NCBI RefSeq assembly: GCF_014930455.1 | Contig: NZ_JAAIYO010000017.1 | Location: 115,023 to 179,022 of the forward strand | From: Corallococcus soli | GTDB lineage: Bacteria; Myxococcota; Myxococcia; Myxococcales; Myxococcaceae | Direction of reading: 5' to 3' | Length of the DNA stretch: 64,000 nt | Part shown: piece after piece, positions 1-7,573 of the stretch | Layout of the letters: each line of letters opens with the position of its first letter | Position numbering within the stretch: the first letter of the stretch is position 1 | Position numbers and translations under genes: made by a program | The notes under the pieces: model-generated | What the model was told of the DNA's origin: nothing | The model's database searches: none | What the model saw: only the letters and a program-made list of their open reading frames with translations

Positions 1-34
1 ACAGGAAACACAGCCGCTACCGAGGAATTCACGC

Positions 35-1642
35 ATGAGCCTGTCCGCGACCACGTCCCAGCGCACGAACTCAGTTGCTTCGACTCGTTCTCAGGGAGTG
101 ACGGCGACGTCGGCGCGCAATGACGCCGCGAACCCGAACGCCATCCTCTCGCAGTACACGCCGACGGGCGCGTCCGCGCGCACGGCACGCCAGGACGGAC
201 ACCAGGCGGGAGTGGACGCGTCGAAGAAGATGGCGCAGGCGGACCTGCCCCGCATCCTGCCGTACAAGGCGGCCATCGAGGCGGCGGCGCAGAAGCACGG
301 CGTGCCCCCGGCGCTGCTGGCGGCCATCGCGAGCCGCGAGTCGCGCGGTGGCGCGGCCCTGGACCGGACGGGCCACGGTGACGCGGGCAACGGCTTTGGC
401 CTGATGCAGGTGGATCACCGCTACCACTCGACGAAGGGCGGGCCCACCAGCGCCGCGCACATCGACCAGGCGGCGGGCATCCTCAAGGGCTACCTGAACG
501 ACGTGAAGAAGGCGCACCCGGACTGGCCGGAGGCGCAGCAGCTGCGCGGCGCGGTGGCGGCCTACAACTTCGGCCCCAAGAACGTGAAGACCCAGGGTGG
601 GATGGACCAGGGCACCACGGGCAACGACTACTCCAACGACGTCTGGGCGCGCGCGCAGGCGCTGGCGCCGAGCTTCGGTGGCGCGCCCGTGGGCGGCAAC
701 ACCACGACCCAGCCTTCCTCCACCGGCACGAACACCCGCCCGACGCAGACGGCGGACTCCTTCGACCAGGGCGGCCCCAAGCGCTGGACCACCGCGCCGT
801 CGCTGGCGCAGGTGCAGGCGGGCGGCGTGAAGCTGAGCGAGGGCATGCAGGGCCCCGCGGTGAAGCAGATCCAGGAGATGCTGGGCATCCCGGCGGACGG
901 CAAGTACGGCCCCGTCACCCGCAAGGCCGTGGCGGAGTTCCAGAAGGCCCATGACCTGCGCCCGGGCACGGCGGAGGGCCACGTGGGGCCCACCACGCTG
1001 CGGACGCTGCAGGGCAACCGCGGCACGAACACCGGCAACACCACCGGTGGCACGAACACGGGCAACACGACGAACGGGACGAACACCGGCAACAGCACCA
1101 CCGCGACGAACAACAACGGCGCGGTGCTGGGCAATGGCGTGCGCATCAACACGAACGACCCCACGCTGAAGAAGCTGGCCACCTCGCACCTGAACAACGG
1201 CGCGACGGGCTACTGCGTGCGCACGACGCTGGACAACATGACCCGCCTGGGCATCCCGAACACCCCCGCGGCCACGGGCAACGACCCGAACAACCCGCGC
1301 GGCGGCATGGCGCAGATGCTGCGCAAGGGCTGGGACTCCATCCCGTTCCCCGGCTCGCGTCAGCAGACCATCAAGAGCCCGTACGGCAACGCCACCGCGA
1401 ACGTGGTGACCGCGGACCAGTACAAGAAGCTCGTCGCGGAGGGCAAGGTCCCGGACGGCGCCATCATCTTCCAGTCGCGCCACGGCTGGGACTACAGCGG
1501 CGGCTCCAAGGGCAACGACATGGGCGTCGTGCGCAACGGCGGCAAGACGACGCACAACTACAAGGACATGCCGTCCATCATCTACTCGGACTGCAAGGAA
1601 GTCGTGATCCTCGTCCCGAAGGGCGCCATCCAGCGCGACTGA
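35..1642 (+). CDS. Goose-type lysozyme/transglycosylase with peptidoglycan-binding domain
   Basis: This 535-residue protein probably cleaves peptidoglycan glycan strands outside the cell. Residues about 80-200 look like a goose-type lysozyme or soluble lytic transglycosylase domain: the ASRESRG segment places the likely catalytic Glu at 102, and GFGLMQVDHRYH follows. Residues about 268-330 form a peptidoglycan-binding type 1 repeat (GPAVKQIQEMLG, DGKYGPVTRKAVAEFQ). A Thr/Asn/Gly linker with repeated NTGNTT-like units joins this to a C-terminal domain (about 370-535) with a conserved-looking Cys in GYCVRTTL and a late His; a CHAP-like amidase fold is possible but unproven. There is no classical signal peptide: the N-terminus is Ser/Thr/Ala-rich. 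GAGGAA lies 8 nt before the ATG. A terminator follows. The muralytic role is well supported; the C-terminal domain is not recognised. Confidence 0.85.
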   Translation: MSLSATTSQRTNSVASTRSQGVTATSARNDAANPNAILSQYTPTGASARTARQDGHQAGVDASKKMAQADLPRILPYKAAIEAAAQKHGVPPALLAAIASRESRGGAALDRTGHGDAGNGFGLMQVDHRYHSTKGGPTSAAHIDQAAGILKGYLNDVKKAHPDWPEAQQLRGAVAAYNFGPKNVKTQGGMDQGTTGNDYSNDVWARAQALAPSFGGAPVGGNTTTQPSSTGTNTRPTQTADSFDQGGPKRWTTAPSLAQVQAGGVKLSEGMQGPAVKQIQEMLGIPADGKYGPVTRKAVAEFQKAHDLRPGTAEGHVGPTTLRTLQGNRGTNTGNTTGGTNTGNTTNGTNTGNSTTATNNNGAVLGNGVRINTNDPTLKKLATSHLNNGATGYCVRTTLDNMTRLGIPNTPAATGNDPNNPRGGMAQMLRKGWDSIPFPGSRQQTIKSPYGNATANVVTADQYKKLVAEGKVPDGAIIFQSRHGWDYSGGSKGNDMGVVRNGGKTTHNYKDMPSIIYSDCKEVVILVPKGAIQRD

Positions 1643-1669
1643 TGAGGGCCCGGTAGGCCTTGTCCCAGG

Positions 1670-1705
1670 AAGCCCGGTCCGGTGACGGATCGGGCTTTCT
1701 TCATT
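1670..1705 (+). terminator. Rho-independent terminator after the lysozyme gene
   Basis: An 11-bp stem (left arm 1670-1680, right arm 1687-1697, one G-T wobble) with a 6-nt loop is followed by TCTTCATT. It begins 27 nt after the lysozyme stop and separates that gene from the convergent TetR gene. Confidence 0.7.
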
Positions 1706-1727
1706 GCGGGCAGGGGAGCCCCGGGGC

Positions 1728-2312
1728 TCACGCGGCCGGCTTCGCGAGCAGCTCCGACCCCCACCTCTTCGCCGCCTCCAGCAGCTCATCCGACAGCTTC
1801 GTGCCCCGGACGGCGCGCGACAGTGACAGGGCGCCGTACATGAGCGCGATGGCCACCAGGGCCTTCTCGCGGTGGCGCGCCCCGGGGCCCAGCAGCTCCG
1901 CGAAGGACTGGGTGAACCCCTGCAGCTCCGCCTCCAGCGCGCCCCGGTACGGCTCTCCGGTGCGCGACACGTCCGCGACGATGCTGGGCAGCGGGCAGGT
2001 GGGGGCGGCGGCGTCGCGGTGCTTGCGCGACAGGTAGCCCTCCAGCACCCGCGCTGCGGGGGCCTGGGGCGCGTCCTCCTTCGCCTTGCGCACCAGCTTG
2101 TTCCACACCGTGCGCGTGGTGCCCCGGAGCGTCTCCGTGAACAGGTGCTCCTTGGACTCGAAGTGCCCGTAGAAGCCGCCCACCGTGAGTCCCGCACCCT
2201 TCATCACGTCCATGATGGAGCTGGCCTGGATGCCCCGCTCCAGCAGCAACGCGGCGGCGGACGCGAGGATGGCGTCATGCGACTTCTGCTTCTGCTCCGT
2301 CTTCTGGGTCAT
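1728..2312 (-). CDS. TetR/AcrR family transcriptional regulator
   Basis: This 194-residue dimeric repressor-type protein has an N-terminal TetR helix-turn-helix at about residues 10-55 (ILASAAALLLERGIQASSIMDV, then GLTVGGFYGHFESKEHLF), followed by a helical ligand-binding domain. The GGFYGHFESK signature is typical of the YxFxxK recognition region. I chose the ATG at 2312 rather than the in-frame ATG 33 bases upstream because the N-terminus MTQKTEQKQKSHDAIL has the usual TetR spacing to the HTH; ribosome-binding signals are weak at both. No obvious target sits next to it: the convergent neighbour is the lysozyme and the upstream gene is a secreted repeat protein on the same strand. Ligand and regulon are unknown. 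Confidence 0.85.
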   Translation of the reverse strand: MTQKTEQKQKSHDAILASAAALLLERGIQASSIMDVMKGAGLTVGGFYGHFESKEHLFTETLRGTTRTVWNKLVRKAKEDAPQAPAARVLEGYLSRKHRDAAAPTCPLPSIVADVSRTGEPYRGALEAELQGFTQSFAELLGPGARHREKALVAIALMYGALSLSRAVRGTKLSDELLEAAKRWGSELLAKPAA

Positions 2313-2377
2313 GGCGGGTGACAGTAGTGATATTTCGACCATCATCCGTCAAGCCACCATGAGGCGGGCGGGCAGGC

Positions 2378-3571
2378 TCAGGGCCTCTTCTTGCGCGAGC
2401 CGTCCTCGTAGAACGCGTCGTCCTCTACCAGTCCGCCGTCCGGGTTCCAGCGCTTGCGCGCGGTGACGCGGTCCTTCGCCCACTGCGAGTCCTCCACGAG
2501 GACGCCGTTGTCGGCCCAGACCTGGCGCTGGCCCTCGGACCTGCCCTGGACGAAGTGCTCGCGCGACTGCGCGCCCCCGTCGGGGAAGAAGGACTCCGTC
2601 ACGCCGTGGGGCTCGAAGCGGTGCTTGCCTTCGTCCAGGGCCAGGGCCTGCCGCTGGCGCAGCGAGCCGTCGTCCTCGAACTGGGACTCCACCGCGCGTT
2701 CACCGGTGACGACGAACTCGCTCTTGCGCTCGCCGTTCTGGAAGTACTCCACGCGCTTGAGCTTCTTGCGGTCCTTCCAGGTGGTGACGAGCTTCCTGGC
2801 GCCGTCCTTGAAGTACTCCGTCTCTTCGCCCTCCATCTGCCCCTTGGCGTACGTCGTCGAGCGGCGAGGGATCGCGCCGGAGTACACGGTGCTCAGCCCG
2901 TCGCGCAGGCCGGCGGCGTAGGAGCTGGCGCTGGTGCGCTGGCCCTGGTCGTCGAAGGACTCCGTCACGCCTTCGCGCAGGCCGTTCTTCAGGGGGATGA
3001 CGGACTTCTTCTGGCCGTTCGCGTGGAAGAACACGAGCGGGGAGGGGCCCTTCCAGACGCAGTCCTTGATGCCCGCCTCGCGCGAGGACTGGAGGCCGCA
3101 GCCGGCCTCCTTCAGCCGCCCGGTGTCGTCGTAGTCCGCGTAGGTGCTCTTCGTGTCCTCGGGCTGCCGGTCCACGCGGTGGGACACCTTGCCATTGGGG
3201 TGGTAGCGCACGCCTTCGCCGCGCTCGTTGTCGTCGGCGTAGGTGGACGTCTCCAGCAGCCGGCCGTCTTCGTAGCGCTTGAAGCCACCGTGTCGCTTGT
3301 TGGCTTTGTACTCCTGCTCCACGGCCCGGCCGTCGGACCAGCGGCGCACCTCCCAGCCGTCCTTCTTGCCGTCGCGGTAGGCGACGGTGTGTGACTCCTT
3401 CTTCGTGTCCCGGTCCACGCAGCGCACGGTGCCGGTGATGCCCGCGGTCGAGTTGCCGTTGTCCAGGTTGATGGGTTTGCCCTTGAACTGGCAGTCCTCC
3501 ACGGCCCAGGAGGGGAGGGCCAACAGGGAGGCGGAGAGCACGACGAGGCGGATCACGGGAGGCGCGCGCAT
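2378..3571 (-). CDS. Secreted YwqK/MORN_2-type repeat protein
   Basis: This 397-residue protein has a signal peptide (residues 1-23, ending PSWA) and then at least ten short repeats of the MORN_2/YwqK type, seen as recurring units such as YRDGKKDGWEVRRW, YHPNGKVSHRV, FHANGQKKSVIPLKNGLREG and YFKDGARKLVTTW. Family members labelled as YwqK antitoxins or phophatidylinositol-kinase-like MORN proteins share this beta-hairpin repeat, but the function of secreted versions is not established. It contains a few Cys residues (DCQFKG, CVDRD, CGLQ, DCVW) that may form disulphides after export. It stands alone: no toxin-like gene is adjacent, and the next gene upstream is divergent. The repeat architecture is seen directly; any role as an antitoxin here would be speculation. 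Confidence 0.75.
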   Translation of the reverse strand: MRAPPVIRLVVLSASLLALPSWAVEDCQFKGKPINLDNGNSTAGITGTVRCVDRDTKKESHTVAYRDGKKDGWEVRRWSDGRAVEQEYKANKRHGGFKRYEDGRLLETSTYADDNERGEGVRYHPNGKVSHRVDRQPEDTKSTYADYDDTGRLKEAGCGLQSSREAGIKDCVWKGPSPLVFFHANGQKKSVIPLKNGLREGVTESFDDQGQRTSASSYAAGLRDGLSTVYSGAIPRRSTTYAKGQMEGEETEYFKDGARKLVTTWKDRKKLKRVEYFQNGERKSEFVVTGERAVESQFEDDGSLRQRQALALDEGKHRFEPHGVTESFFPDGGAQSREHFVQGRSEGQRQVWADNGVLVEDSQWAKDRVTARKRWNPDGGLVEDDAFYEDGSRKKRP

Positions 3572-3697
3572 GGGGTTTCCAAGAGGAGACGGAGAGGTGC
3601 TCGCGCCACCCTAGCCCCACGGACCGGAGCCAGGAACCGTGTGGGGCCGGGAGCCGTGGTTTATGGTCTGGGCACGCGCAGGCACCGGGAGCCTTCC

Positions 3698-4540
3698 ATG
3701 GGCAGACAACAGTCATTCGTGGAGCGCCGGAGGCGAGAGCGCGCCCTGTCGCTCATGGCGCTGGTGCTGGGCGGCGCCATGCTCGCCCCGCGGCAGGTCC
3801 AGGCCCAGGAGTCCGAGGGCGTGCGGACCCACCTGCGCTCCGCGCACCAGCTCTACGATGCCCTGGAGTACGAGCGCGCGCTGGAGCGGCTCGCGGACGC
3901 CCGGCGCTTCGCCGCCAACGACGCGGACGACGTGCTCCTGTCGCTCTACGAGGGCGTCATCCTGGCGGACCTGGGCAAGAACGAGGCGTCCACCGCGGCG
4001 TTCAAGTCAGCCCTCCAGCTTCAGCCCCGGGCGGTGCTGCCGCTGAAGGTCTCGCCCAAGGTGGAGCGCAGGTTCGAGGACGTGCGGCGGCAGGTGCGGC
4101 GCGAGCGGGAGGCGCAGCTCGCGCTGGCCCCCCCGTTGGGGGATTCGTCCGCACCGGGCGCGCCCACGTCCCCGACGACGGCGGGGTCCCAGTCCCTGGA
4201 GGGGGCCTCCGGGCGCGGCGGTGCGCGAGCGAAGGCGTGGATCCCCGCGACGGTGGGCGGGGTGCTGCTGGTGGGCGGTGGGGTCTCCTACCTCCAGGCC
4301 CGGAGCGAGCGGTCGCGGCTGCGCAACGACGACCCGAGCCTGACCTCCTCCTCGGACGTGGACCGGAGCGTGTCGCGAGGAAAGACCTTCCAGACGGTGG
4401 GCTGGGTCCTCGCGGGGGCGGGCGTGGCGGGGCTGGGGCTCTCCGCGGGCATGTACCTGCTGGGCGCGCCCCAGGGGCCGGGGACGCTGGCGCTGGGTAC
4501 GGACGGGACGTCCGCCTTCGTCTCCGGGAGGTGGCCGTGA
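3698..4540 (+). CDS. Exported TPR-type protein with two hydrophobic segments
   Basis: This 280-residue protein starts, in my reading, at the ATG at 3698 (MGRQQSFVER), which gives a signal peptide ending near VQAQE; an in-frame start 57 bases upstream would add an unlikely leader. Residues about 38-125 are TPR-like helices (LRSAHQLYDALEYERALERLADARR and a second helical pair), followed by a charged segment, a Pro/Ala/Ser linker, and two hydrophobic segments (IPATVGGVLLVGGGVSYL and GWVLAGAGVAGLGLSAGMYLL). This arrangement is common among myxobacterial proteins of unknown role, often beside lipoproteins. Its stop codon overlaps the GTG start of the Kelch lipoprotein, so the two are probably translated together and may act in the same envelope assembly. 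Confidence 0.7.
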   Translation: MGRQQSFVERRRRERALSLMALVLGGAMLAPRQVQAQESEGVRTHLRSAHQLYDALEYERALERLADARRFAANDADDVLLSLYEGVILADLGKNEASTAAFKSALQLQPRAVLPLKVSPKVERRFEDVRRQVRREREAQLALAPPLGDSSAPGAPTSPTTAGSQSLEGASGRGGARAKAWIPATVGGVLLVGGGVSYLQARSERSRLRNDDPSLTSSSDVDRSVSRGKTFQTVGWVLAGAGVAGLGLSAGMYLLGAPQGPGTLALGTDGTSAFVSGRWP

Positions 4541-6090
4541 GCGGGTTCGCGAGGTGGGCGGTGCTGGTGGGAGGCCTGCTGCTGCTCACGGGGTGCATCG
4601 ACTTCGACCAGGAGGGGCGTGAGTTCTGCCTGCGCAACCCGGAGCGGTGCGGCGTCCTGGGGCCTGATGCTGGGGGCGAGGAGGACGGCGGGGACGCGGA
4701 GGATGGCGGGGACCCGGAGGATGGCGGGGGCGTGGACGGCGGGGAGGGCTTCGATGGAGGGGCTCCGGACGCGGGGCCGTTCCTTCCCCCGCTCCTCATC
4801 GAGCGACCCCCGGCCTCCTTCGAGGTGAAGCCGCGCGACCGGGTGACGCTCCGGGCCGTCGCGGAGGATCCCCAGGGCAGCGCCCTGCGCTTCGCCTGGG
4901 TCGCGACCGTGGGCTCGCTGGACGCCGCGCAGGACACCGGCACCACGAGCCAGGTCGTCTGGACGGCGCCCCCGTGCCTGGACCCTGGCGTCACGGCGTC
5001 CTTCACCCTTACGGTGAGCAACGCCCTGGACCTGGCGGTCATCGCCCGGTTCTCCGCCACCGGGTTCCCCGCCTGCCCGACGTGGACGCGCATCAGCGGC
5101 ATGGGCCGAGCACGTTCGGGTGCCTCGGCCACGCTGCTGACGTCCGGCAAGGTGCTGGTGGCGGGCGGCCGGGACGGCGCGAGCGGCACCGTGTCCCTGG
5201 CCACTGCGGAGCTGTATGACCCGGCGAAGGGCACCTGGGCCCTGACGGGGGGCATGGCCGCGGGCCGCACCCTGCACACGGCGACGCTGCTGCCCTCTGG
5301 CAAGGTGCTCGTCGTGGGCGGCGCGAACGGCGCCGCGGTCCTGGCGTCGGCGGAGCTGTACGACCCGGTGGCGGGAACCTGGGCCCCCGCCGGGAGCCTG
5401 GCCGTGGCCCGCGCCCATGCCACGGCGACGTTGCTGACGTCCGGCAAGGTGCTGGTGGCGGGCGGCAGCGACGTGGACGCCAGCGCGACCCTCGCGACCG
5501 CGCAGCTCTACGATCCGGCGACGAACACCTGGACCGCCACGGGCAGCCTGCTCAGGGGCCGCACCGTGCACGCGGCGGTGCGGCTGGCCTCGGGCCGGGT
5601 GCTGGTGGTGGGGGGCATTGGAAACAGCGGGGTCCTGTTCCCCACGGAGCTCTACGATCCGGCGACGGGTGCCTGGACCGCCACGGGCGCCCTGTCCTCC
5701 TACCGCGTCGCCGTGGAGGCCACGCTCCTGCCCACGGGCCGGGTGCTGGTGACCAGCGACAACAGCGCCCAGGCGGAGCTGTATGACGCGGGGACGGGCA
5801 CCTGGACCCGCACGAGCCGCATGGTCACGGGCAGCCAGTTCCACAGGGCCACGTTGCTGCCCTCGGGGCAGGTGCTGGTGACAGGGGGGCAGGAGGTGAA
5901 CGGCGATGCGTTCCTCGCCCGCGCGGAAATCTATGATCCGCCGACCGGCACCTGGGCCGCCACGACCCCGCTCTTCCGGGGACGCGTCTTCCACACGGCC
6001 ACGTTGCTGCCGTCGGGTCAGGTGCTGGTGACGGGGGGCGATGGCGGCGGCTCCCCCCTCAGCACCGCGGAGCTCTTCTCCATGCCCTGA
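4537..6090 (+). CDS. Kelch-repeat lipoprotein with Asp/Gly linker
   Basis: This 517-residue protein starts at GTG 4537, overlapping the upstream stop (GTGA) and preceded by GGGAGG. The N-terminus is a lipoprotein signal with lipobox LLTGC. It is followed by a low-complexity Asp/Glu/Gly linker (DGGDAEDGGDPEDGG), an Ig/PKD-like domain (about 90-180), and seven or so Kelch units, each reading approximately ATLLxSGKVLVxGG ... AELYDPxxGTWxxTG. Kelch units of this type form a beta-propeller, usually for protein or carbohydrate binding, here presented at the cell surface. The repeats are near-identical at the DNA level, which favours recombination within the gene. It is co-transcribed with the TPR gene. 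The ligand is unknown. Confidence 0.85.
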   Translation: MSGFARWAVLVGGLLLLTGCIDFDQEGREFCLRNPERCGVLGPDAGGEEDGGDAEDGGDPEDGGGVDGGEGFDGGAPDAGPFLPPLLIERPPASFEVKPRDRVTLRAVAEDPQGSALRFAWVATVGSLDAAQDTGTTSQVVWTAPPCLDPGVTASFTLTVSNALDLAVIARFSATGFPACPTWTRISGMGRARSGASATLLTSGKVLVAGGRDGASGTVSLATAELYDPAKGTWALTGGMAAGRTLHTATLLPSGKVLVVGGANGAAVLASAELYDPVAGTWAPAGSLAVARAHATATLLTSGKVLVAGGSDVDASATLATAQLYDPATNTWTATGSLLRGRTVHAAVRLASGRVLVVGGIGNSGVLFPTELYDPATGAWTATGALSSYRVAVEATLLPTGRVLVTSDNSAQAELYDAGTGTWTRTSRMVTGSQFHRATLLPSGQVLVTGGQEVNGDAFLARAEIYDPPTGTWAATTPLFRGRVFHTATLLPSGQVLVTGGDGGGSPLSTAELFSMP

Positions 6091-6118
6091 CGCGGGGGGC
6101 CTGTCGTCGAAAGACAAC

Positions 6119-6149
6119 GGGCCGGGCACGCTCGAAGCGCACCCGGCCC
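6119..6149. terminator. GC-rich hairpin between convergent genes
   Basis: An 8-bp perfect stem (6119-6126 GGGCCGGG with 6142-6149) with a 15-nt loop lies between the stops of the Kelch lipoprotein and the subtilase. There is no T-run, so it is a likely bidirectional transcription stop rather than a canonical terminator. Confidence 0.45.
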
Positions 6150-6175
6150 GGAACTCAGGGTGTGTCTGTCGCGGA

Positions 6176-7408
6176 CTAGCGCGTGGCGACGGCGGGCTGC
6201 TCGGGCTTCGCGACCACGGTGTCCTTGGCGGCCTGGATGGCGGCTTCGATGTCCAGCTTGCCGCCGGTGATGACCTTGCCCTTGAGGTCCGCGTCCTGCT
6301 CCACCGTCTTGATGAGGAGGTCGCGCACCTGCACGGCCGTCAGGTCCGGGTTCTCCGCGAACATGCGCGCGGCGGTGGCGGCCACCGTCGGCGTCGCCAT
6401 GGAGGTGCCGCTCATCTCCTCCCACTTGTTGCCCGGCACGGTGCTGAGCACGTCCTCGCCCACCGCGGCCAGGTCCACCACCTTGTCGCCGTGCGACGAG
6501 AAGCGCGCCAGCTTGTCGTTGTTCTTGTCCATCGACGCGATGGTGATGACGTTGGGCAGGTCGATGTTGGCGGGCATGTCCGCCACGTTGTTCATGTTGC
6601 TGCCGTTGCCGTTCGCCGTGGCCGCGACCAGCAGGATGTCCGCGTCCGCCAGCTTCTGCACCGCCGCGGTCCAGCGCTCCTGGTCCGCGGGGGAGCGGTA
6701 CGTGTTGCCGAAGCTCGCGTTGGCGGCGCGGATGTTCACGCCCTGCTCCGTCTTCAGGTTGACCAAGTAGTCCACCGAGCGCTCGAAGTTGGTGAGCAGG
6801 TCCGCGCCGTCGTACAGGCCGCCCACGCTCAGGATCTTCGCCTTGCCGGCCGCGATGCCGGTGTTGCCCTCGCCGTTGTCCTCGGCCGCGATGATGCCCG
6901 CCACGTGCGTGCCGTGGTCCGTGCCGTCGCCCTTGAACGGGTCGCCTCCGCCGGTGCCCACGTTGAAGCCGTGGATGTCGTCCTTGACGCCGTTGCCGTC
7001 GTTGTCGATGCCGTCGCCCGCGACCTCACCGGGGTTCGTCCACATCGCGTCGTCCAGGTCGGTGTGCTTGAAGTCCACGCCACCGTCGATGACCGCGATG
7101 ACCGGATCACCCGACGGCTTGGGCTTCGGCTGCGACGGGTCCACCTTCTTCGCGTCGACGACCTTGTTCGCGTCCGGCTTCACCGCGACGTTGGACGAAC
7201 CGAAGGCGAAGGCCGACGCCGGCACGCTGCCCGCCGGGGCCGCGGGACGGCCCGTGGGGCGGTCCACGAAGTTGTTGGGACGCGCACCCCGTGTCTCGAA
7301 GCCGTCACGCACCGTGAGGGGCTTCTGCTTCGGCGCTTCCGCGCGGGAGGTCTCACCCGTACGGGTCGTGGGGGCGACGGAAGCGGGCGACTTGCGGTTG
7401 ATTTCCAT
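6176..7408 (-). CDS. Subtilisin-like serine protease (S8 family)
   Basis: This 410-residue protease has the full S8 triad: Asp108 in VIAVIDGGVD, His165 in DHGTHVAGI and Ser336 in GTSMATP. The ATG at 7408 is preceded by GGAGGA (positions 7413-7418 on the minus strand), so the longer in-frame extension is not used. No ordinary signal peptide is visible; the first 70 residues are polar and low-complexity with the motif VRDGFETRG at 33-41. The catalytic domain starts near residue 100, and a calcium-binding-like GDGIDNDGNGVKDD segment lies between Asp and His. It could be a secreted hydrolase exported by a non-Sec route or an intracellular subtilase. The fold and triad are certain; the location is not. 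Confidence 0.9.
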   Translation of the reverse strand: MEINRKSPASVAPTTRTGETSRAEAPKQKPLTVRDGFETRGARPNNFVDRPTGRPAAPAGSVPASAFAFGSSNVAVKPDANKVVDAKKVDPSQPKPKPSGDPVIAVIDGGVDFKHTDLDDAMWTNPGEVAGDGIDNDGNGVKDDIHGFNVGTGGGDPFKGDGTDHGTHVAGIIAAEDNGEGNTGIAAGKAKILSVGGLYDGADLLTNFERSVDYLVNLKTEQGVNIRAANASFGNTYRSPADQERWTAAVQKLADADILLVAATANGNGSNMNNVADMPANIDLPNVITIASMDKNNDKLARFSSHGDKVVDLAAVGEDVLSTVPGNKWEEMSGTSMATPTVAATAARMFAENPDLTAVQVRDLLIKTVEQDADLKGKVITGGKLDIEAAIQAAKDTVVAKPEQPAVATR

Positions 7409-7531
7409 GGTGTTCCTCCGTGGGGGGATGCGGAGCGGCCACTGACTCCCACATTGTCGCCAGCCCCCATTTAAAGTTTCGTTGCATTTGTTTTCGGGGT
7501 GCAAACAGGCGGAATCCCGCCCCCCGGTGCA

Positions 7532-7560
7532 CCGGACGCGCCCCGTTCGCGCGCGTCCGG
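7532..7560 (-). terminator. Hairpin downstream of the M13 peptidase gene
   Basis: A 9-bp perfect stem (CCGGACGCG at 7532-7540 with 7552-7560) and 11-nt loop lies just past the stop codon of the M13 peptidase gene. There is no T-run. It is also upstream of the subtilase gene and may insulate the two. Confidence 0.4.
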
Positions 7561-7573
7561 CGCGGTGGGGCGA

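Noticed and set aside
71..2197. Long minus-strand open frame (708 codons) opposite the lysozyme gene
   Set aside because: The translation is dominated by Arg, Ala, His and Val with no domain. It is the mirror of a high-GC gene, and the plus strand has clear motifs.
2312..2365. Sigma-A promoter overlapping the TetR start (TTGACG)
   Set aside because: The -35 hexamer is good but no -10 element occurs at 16-18 bases that would leave a usable leader.
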